DNA of 52,338 nucleotides from Prolixibacteraceae bacterium UBA6029 (GTDB lineage: Bacteria; Bacteroidota; Bacteroidia; Bacteroidales; Prolixibacteraceae). A program made the position numbers and the translations under genes. The stretch lies in the NCBI GenBank assembly GCA_002429385.1, contig DIZL01000009.1, forward strand, positions 1-52,338, in the 5' to 3' direction. The notes below the pieces were generated by a model. The model was not told where the DNA came from. It saw only the letters and a list, made by a program, of their open reading frames with translations, and did not search any database. Positions 44,227-52,131 of the stretch are shown here, piece after piece (positions within the stretch are counted from its first letter, which is position 1; each line of letters opens with the position of its first letter).

Positions 44227-44781
44227 ATGTTATCGCCTATTACAGTACAGCATATCGTTTCAAAATTTGGGAAGCCAATTCGGTATCCATTAGATTGCGT
44301 GGCATTATCAGTAATGATCGAAAATGAAACAGGTGAACGGATAAGCACCAATACCTTAAAAAGGTTGCTTGGTTTTATAGATGAACCACGTGAACCAAGA
44401 CTTTACACGCTAGATACTATTGCAAAATATTTGGGGTATGACAATTGGGACATCTATTGGTTATCAATCAATAAGGCTGGCAATTCAGAGTTTGGAAAGT
44501 TGGAGGAAATTAATGCAGGTGACTTACTGATTAATGATAAGATTGAATTTCAATATTCACCTGATCGTAAAGTAACGATTGAATTCATTGGCGGATTTTT
44601 ATTTGATGTAATAAATGCTGAAAACAGCAAATTGCAAACTGGTGATCAAATTGAAGCACAACATTTTTTCTTGAATTATCCACTTCTCATAAATAATGTA
44701 GTTAGAAATGGAAAGCCTCTTGGAACGTTCACAGCAGGAAAGGTTAGCGGAATTACCATGCTTAAAAAACTAACTAACTAA
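44227..44781 (+). CDS. Putative HTH-type DNA-binding regulator
   Basis: A 184-residue cytoplasmic protein. The N-terminal about 85 residues (LDCVALSVMIENETGERISTNTLKRLLGF, YTLDTIAKYLGY) have the look of a Bacteroidota HTH domain found on sensor-like proteins, in which a short helix-turn-helix precedes a TLDTxAxYLGY helix. The remaining about 95 residues are beta-rich and may form a ligand-sensing domain. It is divergent from the secreted-protein operon and 52 bases upstream of the kinase. Regulation of one or both through the 9-bp repeats is inference. Confidence 0.6.
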   Translation: MLSPITVQHIVSKFGKPIRYPLDCVALSVMIENETGERISTNTLKRLLGFIDEPREPRLYTLDTIAKYLGYDNWDIYWLSINKAGNSEFGKLEEINAGDLLINDKIEFQYSPDRKVTIEFIGGFLFDVINAENSKLQTGDQIEAQHFFLNYPLLINNVVRNGKPLGTFTAGKVSGITMLKKLTN

Positions 44782-44806
44782 AGTTAACATACCTTCTTTA
44801 TTGTGT

Positions 44807-44814
44807 TATTTTTG
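44807..44814 (+). promoter_or_regulatory. -7 box (TATTTTTG) of a kinase promoter
   Basis: An exact match to TAnnTTTG, 20 bases before the kinase ATG, in the gap after the regulator gene. It suggests the kinase can be transcribed independently. No clear -33 TTTG is seen. Confidence 0.5.
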
Positions 44815-44833
44815 GTCTTGAAAATTTACTAAA

Positions 44834-46288
44834 ATGACACTAGAGAATTCAACTTTCGGAAATACCGAACCATCCAGTTTATATACAGAAATTCAAACTT
44901 TATATAAAAATGGAGCAACAAGCGACACATATAAAGTCAAAATCTATGGAAAGTGGCACTTTTTAAAGCGACCAAAGAAAGAATACAATTCCAATCCAAT
45001 CTATATTGAAGCTTTTGAAAAAGAATTTGATTTAGGTTTTCAACTTGACCATCCAAATATTGTAAGATATTACAGCAAAGGTACCGACAACCAAGGATTT
45101 TTCATTGTCACCGAATATGTTGAAGGCCTTAATTTAAGCGAGTTCATCAACGAAAATCCTAAGTGTCTTAATGACAGGCGATTTATTCAGAAAATTGTAT
45201 TACAAATCTTATCAATACTCGATTACCTGCATAACAACCAGATTATACACCTTGACCTAAAGCCTGAAAATATATTAATCACCAGCAAAGGGCAAAATGT
45301 AAAGCTAATTGATCTGGGTTTTTCTTCATCCGATTGTTATGATTCCATTTCATGTGGAACACCCGCTTTTTCTTCACCCGAACAATTTGGGAATCCAATA
45401 ACAGCAGATGTTCGAAGTGACATTTATGCTTTTGGGAATGTATTGTTGTATTTGTTTACCGGAAGCATACAACCCGAATCAATTAACAAACTGCCACAAC
45501 CTTATAAAGACATTTCAAAAAAATGCCGATGGAATGACCCATCATTAAGGTATACCGATATTTCCGCAATTGTCAGGCAGATTGAATCTTTTCAGAAAAA
45601 AAAGACAATATTAGCTTCAATTTCAGGAGTCCTTTTATTTATTCTGTTATTTGGCTTTGGATTGCAATCACTAAAGCGGGATTACATAATAAGCAAAAGA
45701 TCAGAGGTCCCAATCTTGCAGTTTAATGAAAAGCGGGTAAATGCATTATTTGATAGCACTTTTGCTGCTTACGACCATGATTTTCCTAAAATCGAATTGT
45801 CAAATTTATATGAAGCAGGGATAAGGTATAATGCTGTTTTATTCAGCCTATCTAAATGGAAAGAGAAACAGTTAATGACCAATGAATTAACAGTAAGACC
45901 AATGTTTGAAGTGGAATTTAACCGGATTTGGAATGCAAAAACAAATAAATACAGCGAATTATTCACCAAAATTCAACTATCGGCACAAAAGCAAGTTTCA
46001 TCAGATGATGCAGTATTAAGAAAATCGATCAGGGAAAAATTGAGAAAATTATATCAGCCATTGAACGATTACAAAGAAATCAACAAAAATAATGCGGATG
46101 AGTCTCAGAAATTATATACTCAATTGTATTCCCAAGCAATGGATCTCAATAAAGAGTTATCAAACCAATTGAAGAATAATAAGGAACTTTCCTCTCAGCT
46201 CAACAATATTTTTATGCGAGAATTGGATGCAGTTGTGAGCAATTATACGATAATAAGATCACAGTTTAATAATACATTGAGGCATTAA
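44834..46288 (+). CDS. Transmembrane Ser/Thr protein kinase
   Basis: A 484-residue Hanks-type kinase. The cytoplasmic N-terminal domain has Lys45 in FLKRPKK, a helix-C Glu in EAFEKEF, the catalytic loop HLDLKPEN (139-146, Asp141 and Asn146), DLG in place of DFG (160-162) and SPEQ (181-184) as the APE motif. The Gly-rich loop is atypical (KNGATSDT). One transmembrane helix (about 257-277) is followed by about 200 extracytoplasmic residues, largely helical with a coiled-coil end (LYSQAMDLNKELSNQL). The kinase is probably active and could sense an envelope signal. The adjacent regulator and divergent secreted proteins are likely functional partners (inference). Confidence 0.88.
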   Translation: MTLENSTFGNTEPSSLYTEIQTLYKNGATSDTYKVKIYGKWHFLKRPKKEYNSNPIYIEAFEKEFDLGFQLDHPNIVRYYSKGTDNQGFFIVTEYVEGLNLSEFINENPKCLNDRRFIQKIVLQILSILDYLHNNQIIHLDLKPENILITSKGQNVKLIDLGFSSSDCYDSISCGTPAFSSPEQFGNPITADVRSDIYAFGNVLLYLFTGSIQPESINKLPQPYKDISKKCRWNDPSLRYTDISAIVRQIESFQKKKTILASISGVLLFILLFGFGLQSLKRDYIISKRSEVPILQFNEKRVNALFDSTFAAYDHDFPKIELSNLYEAGIRYNAVLFSLSKWKEKQLMTNELTVRPMFEVEFNRIWNAKTNKYSELFTKIQLSAQKQVSSDDAVLRKSIREKLRKLYQPLNDYKEINKNNADESQKLYTQLYSQAMDLNKELSNQLKNNKELSSQLNNIFMRELDAVVSNYTIIRSQFNNTLRH

Positions 46289-46344
46289 GCCAAATATCCC
46301 AGACCTCCTTTTTCATTTCTTTAACGATTAGAGAAAATGCACTT

Positions 46345-46428
46345 GTGCAGAACGTGCAGAACGACAGAAGTTGCGAACTTGCGAACTTGCGGAAAGCGGA
46401 GTTGGCGGAGTTGGCGGAGTTGGCGGAA
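46345..46428. repeat. Cluster of three short tandem arrays (9, 8 and 9 bp)
   Basis: GTGCAGAAC is repeated twice (46345-46362), TTGCGAAC twice plus a partial third (46371-46391), and GCGGAGTTG three times plus a partial (46396-46428). All lie in the intergenic region after the kinase gene. The stretch is GC-rich against AT-rich surroundings. Downstream (46440-46486) are two small hairpins (CAGGTG/CACCTG and TGCTTAG/CTAAGCA). No gene is seen in 46289-46686. Confidence 0.75.
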
Positions 46429-46686
46429 ACTCTCTTGAGCAGGTGAATAGCCTTCTTTGTGACACCTGCTTAGTAACAGCTAAGCAAAAAATACTATACG
46501 AGCGCAAAATTCACCAATATCTTGTTTTGCAGTGCTGTTGTAATTACATTTATGGAATAAAGGACGTTCTTTGACATACTGTAATATAACTTCTGGTTAT
46601 TCATTAAATTTCTTTTCGAAATCAGATTGGAATACCTATTTTCACATCAGCATTTATTGTCGTATATTTTCAGAATCTCCAATACC

Positions 46687-48174
46687 ATGGATAACAAATC
46701 TTCGAACATCAACCGCCGCCATTTTCTGGGAACAACTGCCCTGGCCGCAACGGCCATTACCATTCTTCCTTCAAAAGTAATTGCCGGAATGGGACACAAA
46801 GCCCCCAGCGATAAACTTAACATTGCCGGTATTGGGGTTGGCGGGATGGGCTTCAATAACCTGGTGAATATGGATACGGAGAATATCGTAGCCCTGTGTG
46901 ATGTGGACTGGAAATATGCGGGGCGAAATGCTTTTCGTAAATGGCCTACTGCTCCAAAATACCAGGATTACCGGGAGATGTTTGCAAAACAGAAAGATAT
47001 TGATGCCGTAATGATTGCCACTCCCGACCATTCGCATGCCTTGCCTGCAATGATGGCCATGAAAGCCGGGCACCATGTATACCTCCAGAAACCACTTACC
47101 CACTCAGTGTATGAGTCCAGAATTCTGACTGAAACTGCACTCCGGTATGGGGTTGCCACCCAAATGGGAAACCAGGGAAATTCGGGTGAAGGCATCCGCA
47201 GAATCTGTGAATGGATATGGGACGGAACTATTGGTGAAATTACATCCGTTGACGCATGGACAAACCGACCCATCTGGCCGCAGGGACTGGAACGGCCAAC
47301 TGACAAAATGCGGGTTCCCTCTACCTTAAACTGGGATCTATTTATCGGACCTGCGAAATTCCGTCCCTACCATGAAGTATATACCCCCTGGAACTGGCGT
47401 GGCTGGTGGAATTTCGGCACAGGCGCCCTTGGGGATATGGCCTGTCATATTCTCGATCCTGTCTTTAAAGCCCTGATGTTACATTATCCTGCTGCTGTCG
47501 AAGGTACCTCTACTTTGATCAATAATGAATCTGCTCCCAACGCTGAAAAGATCACCTATTGGTTTCCAAGACGCGACAATCTTCCGAAAGTCGGCATGCC
47601 TGAAGTTAAGGTAACCTGGTATGACGGAGGATTGATGCCTGAGCGTCCCCAGGAACTGAAAGACGGAGAACCCATGGGAAATACAAGCGGAGGGGTAATC
47701 TTCTACGGAACGAAAGGGAAGATTATTTGCGGTAGTTCTGCCTCTGATCCTACCTTATTACCCACTTCGGAAATGGCAAACTTTAAAGAACCCGATAAAA
47801 CAATCCGGCGAATCCTCAATGCTGATACCAATGGACACGAGCAGGACTGGATTCGTGCAGCCAAGGAGAATAAAACAAATCGTGTTGAAGCCAGCTCAAA
47901 CTTCAGCTATTCCGGCCCATTCAATGAAATGGTTGTAATGGGCGTCTTAGCTGTCCGTCTTCAGGATTTACATAAACGATTATTATGGGATGGCAAAAAC
48001 ATGCAGTTCACCAATATTGGTGCCTCTGAAACAATCAGGGTGGTTACGTCCAACAAATTCCAGGTGGTAAACGGCGATCCTAAATTCGATACCAAATATG
48101 AGACTATACCCGCACTGGCAACTGCCGAAGAGTGGATCAGACACAACTATAGGGATGGTTGGGAGCAGATTTAA
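46687..48174 (+). CDS. Tat-exported Gfo/Idh/MocA-family oxidoreductase, copy 2
   Basis: Paralog of the 36.7-kb gene. Start at ATG 46687 (the open frame reaches back to 46627) gives 495 residues with a twin-arginine signal NRRHFL (residues 9-14) and an Ala/Thr-rich stretch. Shared landmarks are GMGHKAPSDKLNIAGIGVGG, CDVDWKYA, PDHSHA, QKPLTHSVYESR, GNQGNSGEG, WNWRGWWNFGTGALGDMACHI and FNEMVVMGVLAVRLQ. Periplasmic, NAD(P)-linked by family; substrate unknown. Conservation with copy 1 starts inside the signal peptide and runs to the end, so both look functional. Confidence 0.9.
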   Translation: MDNKSSNINRRHFLGTTALAATAITILPSKVIAGMGHKAPSDKLNIAGIGVGGMGFNNLVNMDTENIVALCDVDWKYAGRNAFRKWPTAPKYQDYREMFAKQKDIDAVMIATPDHSHALPAMMAMKAGHHVYLQKPLTHSVYESRILTETALRYGVATQMGNQGNSGEGIRRICEWIWDGTIGEITSVDAWTNRPIWPQGLERPTDKMRVPSTLNWDLFIGPAKFRPYHEVYTPWNWRGWWNFGTGALGDMACHILDPVFKALMLHYPAAVEGTSTLINNESAPNAEKITYWFPRRDNLPKVGMPEVKVTWYDGGLMPERPQELKDGEPMGNTSGGVIFYGTKGKIICGSSASDPTLLPTSEMANFKEPDKTIRRILNADTNGHEQDWIRAAKENKTNRVEASSNFSYSGPFNEMVVMGVLAVRLQDLHKRLLWDGKNMQFTNIGASETIRVVTSNKFQVVNGDPKFDTKYETIPALATAEEWIRHNYRDGWEQI

Positions 48175-48186
48175 GAATCTCCCCCC

Positions 48187-50130
48187 TTATTTCCCGATCA
48201 CCATCCTGTTGTCCGCCATCCTGTTATTGAATTGCTGAATAATGGCCTTCATCAGTTGCTGTTCCCGGATGAGATCAATCTTGCCTATCAGGTTCTTTTG
48301 TAGTTCAGGATCATCTTTGCGGTTATATATGGCGTTGAGTTTATCGTCGGTCATATAGATCGCGTAATCGCCGCTTAAGAACTGGTACGATTCTTCGATG
48401 AAGTTAATGGCGAACCTTCGCTTGGCAGGATCAAACAGATTGGTTCCGAAGGCCACATAGGGATACGGATAGTTCAGATAACTCAGAATGGTAGGCATGA
48501 TGTCGATTTGCTCGGCCAGACCGCTGTCCACCCCTTTCATGCTTCCGTCGCCCTTGAAGAACAGGATCGGAATGGCAAACCTGTTCACCGAAGTGTAATA
48601 CTCCATGATGTCCGAATCGACCGAATGATCGGCCGTGATCACGAACAAAGTATTTTTAAACCAGGGCATCTTGCGTGCGGTATCGAAAAACTTCTGAAGC
48701 GAATAATCGGTATAATGAATGCATTTATCAATTGGATTTCTTCCTTCCGGGAATTTCCCCTGGTACTTCTCGGGAACTTCATACGGATGGTGCGATGAAA
48801 CCGAAAAAAGAGTTGTATAGAAGGGCTCCTTCATTTGATCCATTCCGTGGGCAAAAAACTGAAGGAAAGGCTCGTCCCATATGCCCCAGACACCGTCGAA
48901 ATCAGCCTCATTGCCAAATTCATTCCGCCCGTAATATTTCTGGAACCCTGCAATTTTGGTAAAGGCATCAAATCCCATCGAACCGTTTGGCGCTCCATGG
49001 AAAAAAGCGGTCTGATAACCCTGAACCCCCAGTAAACTGGCCAGACTGTTTATCTTGTTGCCCGATCGCTCAGAAATCACATAAGGGAGCACCAGGGCAG
49101 GAATGCTTGAGGTGACCGATGGAATGGCATCTATCGACTTGCGCCCGTTGGCAAAGGCATTGTTGAACACCAGGCCCTCATGAATAAGCGAATCCAGGAA
49201 AGGCGTATAACTCCGGTCGCGCGGATCGGGATACTGAGGATTCAACGAACCCACAAAGGCCTTGCTGAAACTCTCCAGGATGATGATCACCACATTGTCT
49301 TTGCGGGCGGTTCCCGTAGAGTCAGGAACACGAACAGGATTATAAACCTTGTTCAGTTCTTCTTCTGAAGCAAAAAAGGTCTTGTGAACAAATGCTTTCT
49401 TTCCCCAGGTGCGAAAGATGCAAAAAGGAGTATTCAATACCAGGGCCATTTCTTCAGGAGCATTCACGAAGGCTCCGGCATTGTTCATGTTGATGGGCCT
49501 GGTGCTGTGACGCCAGCCTCCACGCATACCGATGACCGACAGACCGGCAAAGAGAATGAGTACCGGGATGACCGAAAGCGAGTATACAACCGGGTTCCTG
49601 AACCTGAACGGTTTGGGCTTGAGTAGCGAATAGGCTAACGAAAGGACGACAAGCAACAGGATCAATAAGGTTGGGATATACCAGAAATCATAAAAGAACC
49701 GGCCGATCAGTTTGGGATTGTCCGCATCGTAGGATACAATGTCAACCACACTGGCCGTAGTTCGTTTCAGGATATAACGGTAATAGATAATATCAATCAG
49801 GTTTAATGCAATACCCACCCCATTGCTGATCATAAACAGTCCCTTCAGCATCTGCTGATACCATGTGTTGAATTTAAACTGAAAAGGAATAAGAAACAGC
49901 AACGAATACAAGGCATTCAGATAAAGCAAAGCACTGATATCGAACATCAGTCCCCCCCTCATAATGGTCAGGAACGATTGAAAAGTGACCTTGGGAAATG
50001 ATTCCGGATTAAACGCATAGAATAAGATACGGCATAAGGAATAAAAAGCCATCAGTACCAAAAACCGATAAAGCAAAACCAGGTATTCGTTGGCTTCGTA
50101 TTTCTTTGAGTTAAACCGTAGTTTCAGCAT
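48187..50130 (-). CDS. LTA synthase/sulfatase-family membrane phosphotransferase
   Basis: A 647-residue inner-membrane protein with five N-terminal transmembrane helices (between residues 17 and 202) and a large extracytoplasmic alkaline-phosphatase-superfamily domain (about 275-600). Motifs: IIILESFSK with metal ligand Glu286, NGRKSIDAIPS where Ser332 occupies the place of the LtaS nucleophile Thr, SVSSHHPYEVP, and the ADHS metal site. Gram-negative relatives transfer glycerol phosphate or phosphoethanolamine to envelope glycans; the substrate here is unknown. It converges with the Gfo/Idh/MocA gene (12 bases between stops). Confidence 0.85.
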   Translation of the reverse strand: MLKLRFNSKKYEANEYLVLLYRFLVLMAFYSLCRILFYAFNPESFPKVTFQSFLTIMRGGLMFDISALLYLNALYSLLFLIPFQFKFNTWYQQMLKGLFMISNGVGIALNLIDIIYYRYILKRTTASVVDIVSYDADNPKLIGRFFYDFWYIPTLLILLLVVLSLAYSLLKPKPFRFRNPVVYSLSVIPVLILFAGLSVIGMRGGWRHSTRPINMNNAGAFVNAPEEMALVLNTPFCIFRTWGKKAFVHKTFFASEEELNKVYNPVRVPDSTGTARKDNVVIIILESFSKAFVGSLNPQYPDPRDRSYTPFLDSLIHEGLVFNNAFANGRKSIDAIPSVTSSIPALVLPYVISERSGNKINSLASLLGVQGYQTAFFHGAPNGSMGFDAFTKIAGFQKYYGRNEFGNEADFDGVWGIWDEPFLQFFAHGMDQMKEPFYTTLFSVSSHHPYEVPEKYQGKFPEGRNPIDKCIHYTDYSLQKFFDTARKMPWFKNTLFVITADHSVDSDIMEYYTSVNRFAIPILFFKGDGSMKGVDSGLAEQIDIMPTILSYLNYPYPYVAFGTNLFDPAKRRFAINFIEESYQFLSGDYAIYMTDDKLNAIYNRKDDPELQKNLIGKIDLIREQQLMKAIIQQFNNRMADNRMVIGK

Positions 50131-50154
50131 GGAGTACTTTCAGTATTAAGCTTG

Positions 50155-50187
50155 CAAAAATAGCAGCTTATTTGATTTGTAATTCAA
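50155..50187 (-). promoter_or_regulatory. Promoter of the LTA-synthase-family gene
   Basis: On the minus strand TTG (50187-50185), a 22-base spacer and TATTTTTG (50162-50155), an exact -7 match. The ATG lies 24 bases downstream. Confidence 0.6.
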
Positions 50188-50269
50188 TATTGATGCTTTT
50201 GTAACAGGATTATCTTTCTGGAAGTAAAAACCACATAATAGAAGCTTAACTTATTCAATGATTTTTTCG

Positions 50270-50277
50270 TATTTTTG
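50270..50277 (+). promoter_or_regulatory. -7 box (TATTTTTG) of the antitoxin-toxin promoter
   Basis: An exact TAnnTTTG match 21 bases before ATG 50299. It overlaps a TTG that would open the frame at 50275, an argument for the later ATG start. Confidence 0.55.
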
Positions 50278-50298
50278 AAGAACTTAATATCAAAAACG

Positions 50299-50502
50299 AT
50301 GCAAATAGAAAGAACACAAGAAGAAATAATAATAAGAATCCCATCAGATGTCGACATGCAAGGTTTACAAAGACTTATCGACTTCCTGACCTACAGAGAA
50401 GCAACAGCAAAATCTAAAGCCAGTCAAACTGATGTGGATGAACTTGCAGCTGAAGTAAAGAAAGGCTGGTGGGATAAAAACCGTACCAGATTCATTAAGT
50501 GA
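50299..50502 (+). CDS. Antitoxin of a PIN-toxin pair
   Basis: 67 residues from ATG 50299 (the frame opens at TTG 50275, inside the promoter). The N-terminal beta-strand segment IEEIIIRIPS-like (residues 3-15) leads to a helix LQRLIDFLTYREA and a charged C-terminal tail ending KKGWWDKNRTRFIK. This is the size and layout of antitoxins paired with PIN nucleases in Bacteroidota. Its stop overlaps the GTG start of the toxin (GTGA), a translational coupling. Confidence 0.75.
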   Translation: MQIERTQEEIIIRIPSDVDMQGLQRLIDFLTYREATAKSKASQTDVDELAAEVKKGWWDKNRTRFIK

Positions 50503-50945
50503 AAATAGTTATAGATACAAATATCATTTTCAGTGCATTGCCTAGTAGCACAAGTATTATTGGAGATTTGATTTTCAACTCTGACAGTAACGTTGAGTTT
50601 TACAGCTGCGATTATATGAGGTATGAGATTGACAAGCATTGGGGTAAATTGAAAAACATCTCAAAACTTGATGAGAAACATCTTCAGATTGCACGATTTG
50701 AATTATTTAAGCGGATTAACTTCATTAATGAAGAACTTATACCTGAAAAACTGTGGCTTTCCGCTGAAATACTTGTAAGAGATATTGATATTGATGATCT
50801 TGATTTTGTTGCTCTTACAAATTTTATCAAAGGTTATCTGTGGACTGGAGACAAGCCTCTATACAATGGATTAAAAGAAAAAAACTTTAAAAGAGTCTTA
50901 AATACAAAAGAATTTACAGAACTAAGAAGAGGGAAAGAACAATAA
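50499..50945 (+). CDS. PIN-domain toxin (putative endoribonuclease)
   Basis: A 148-residue PIN-fold protein, predicted Mg-dependent RNase. Acidic active-site residues appear in order: Asp6 (MKIVIDTNIIFSAL), Glu43 (RYEIDKH), Asp99/Asp102 (DDLDFVAL) and Asp118 (TGDKPLYNGL). The start is GTG, overlapping the antitoxin stop by four bases. This PIN group is larger than classic VapC. It is alone on the plus strand with the antitoxin between two minus-strand units. Confidence 0.82.
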   Translation: MKIVIDTNIIFSALPSSTSIIGDLIFNSDSNVEFYSCDYMRYEIDKHWGKLKNISKLDEKHLQIARFELFKRINFINEELIPEKLWLSAEILVRDIDIDDLDFVALTNFIKGYLWTGDKPLYNGLKEKNFKRVLNTKEFTELRRGKEQ

Positions 50946-51119
50946 TTATTTGTTTCACAACAATAGTCTTATATTACCTGAAGTGTTCTGATACAATTTT
51001 TAAAATATAGCCTTCTCTTTAAATCGATCTATATTCTAAAAACTAAAATGTCTTTCAAGTAGGAATTATAGATAATATTCATTCTCCATGTGACAATTCA
51101 ATTTGATTTGAAACCCAAG

Positions 51120-51368
51120 CTAGTTCAATCGCCTTTTCAACTTCACCCCAAGCCGGATCAGCAGCACAACGGCCAAGACATTGACCAGGATCTTGAAATA
51201 AAGGTCTATGTTCACAGTATCCATATATCCAACAAACCCAATCAACATAGAGCCAAGCCCAATTCCAAAGATCAGTGCATAATGAGAATACGATTCCATT
51301 GGGAATCCATTGTCCACCGGGGAACCAAATATAGCGGGACTACTGCCAGAACTTTTAATCTTTTCCAT
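51120..51368 (-). CDS. Small hypothetical membrane protein
   Basis: Not recognised. 82 residues with two hydrophobic helices (about 29-47 and 53-73) and a basic end (KLKRRLN). It is the third gene of a compact minus-strand unit, 12 bases after the XRE regulator. The 174 bases between it and the toxin gene hold no feature I can support. Confidence 0.6.
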   Translation of the reverse strand: MEKIKSSGSSPAIFGSPVDNGFPMESYSHYALIFGIGLGSMLIGFVGYMDTVNIDLYFKILVNVLAVVLLIRLGVKLKRRLN

Positions 51369-51380
51369 ACTTTGGGTGTA

Positions 51381-51593
51381 TTACTTTTCGATCAGTGTAA
51401 ACAACTCTTCAACCTTTATATCGAAAAACATGGCCAGCTTGATGGCCAGAATGGTGGACGGCACAAATTTGCCCGTCTCTATGGTGTTGATCGTCTTTCG
51501 CGTCACCCCGATGTGACTGGCCAGTTCCTCCTGGGTAATGTTTTTCATGGCCCGCTGAACCTTAATCTGGTTAATTAATTCGTGGCTTTCCAT
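51381..51593 (-). CDS. XRE-family HTH transcriptional regulator
   Basis: A 70-residue protein consisting of a single Cro/CI-type HTH (MKNITQEELASHIGVTRKTI, recognition helix TRKTINTIETG, then PSTILAIKLAMFF) and a short tail with VEELFTLIEK. Small stand-alone XRE proteins of this type pair with membrane proteins in many bacteria. It starts 2 bases after the stop of the upstream membrane gene. It is the natural candidate to bind the four 21-bp-spaced TAACC sites in front of the operon (inference). Confidence 0.88.
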   Translation of the reverse strand: MESHELINQIKVQRAMKNITQEELASHIGVTRKTINTIETGKFVPSTILAIKLAMFFDIKVEELFTLIEK

Positions 51594-51595
51594 AA

Positions 51596-52030
51596 TTAAT
51601 CCCTATTATAGATTAATCCTGAAATCAAAACCGACAATACTCCAATGTAAAGGATTATTTCAGTGACAAGTACTGCCGGAAGGGTTATGTATAAAGAAAG
51701 AACAAATAATATCCCGGTAACCAATATTATGATACAATATCCTATGAAAAAGGATTGGAACATATTAAGCTGATGCAATTCATCATTTAGTGCCCTTTCC
51801 AATTTTTTGTCCCATTTCAATTCCCTTTTCAATTTAAAATACTTAACCAGATTGATGCTGAAGATAACCCATCCCAACAAGCCAATCCATGTAGCGAATT
51901 GAAGAATCAGTTGATTTTGCAAAAGATTTTTCAGGATAAAAGTACCAAACCATATACCCCACCCAATGGTCAGCCATTTGAGAAGATTGTACCTTGTTTT
52001 TTCTAACTTTTCAATCAGTGAAGTTTCCAT
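51596..52030 (-). CDS. Hypothetical membrane protein, first gene of the XRE unit
   Basis: Not recognised. 144 residues with four predicted transmembrane helices (about 18-33, 42-60, 92-113 and 117-138), separated by a basic cytoplasmic-looking loop (KYFKLKRELKWDKKLERALNDEL). First gene of a three-gene unit with an XRE regulator and a second small membrane protein, preceded by an array of 21-bp repeats. Membrane-bound signalling or stress roles are known for such pairs, but none can be assigned here. Confidence 0.65.
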   Translation of the reverse strand: METSLIEKLEKTRYNLLKWLTIGWGIWFGTFILKNLLQNQLILQFATWIGLLGWVIFSINLVKYFKLKRELKWDKKLERALNDELHQLNMFQSFFIGYCIIILVTGILFVLSLYITLPAVLVTEIILYIGVLSVLISGLIYNRD

Positions 52031-52047
52031 AATCTATTTTTTAAATG

Positions 52048-52131
52048 TAACCTTGAACTTGAAATATATAACCCAAAGCTATCTTTTTATAACCCTTAGT
52101 CATCTTTATATAACCTTGAGGTTACAAAACA
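52048..52131. repeat. Four 21-bp-spaced TAACC repeats upstream of the XRE operon
   Basis: TAACC starts at 52048, 52069, 52090 and 52111, exactly 21 bases apart, with a partly conserved following CTTNA/CCAAAG. The last copy is a dyad TAACCT-TG-AGGTTA (52111-52124). The array begins 18 bases upstream of the operon's first ATG and overlaps where its promoter must lie. Confidence 0.75.

Noticed and set aside
44145..46428. Possible CRISPR array
   Set aside because: Repeats are only 8-9 bp, directly adjacent without spacers, and no cas genes are present.
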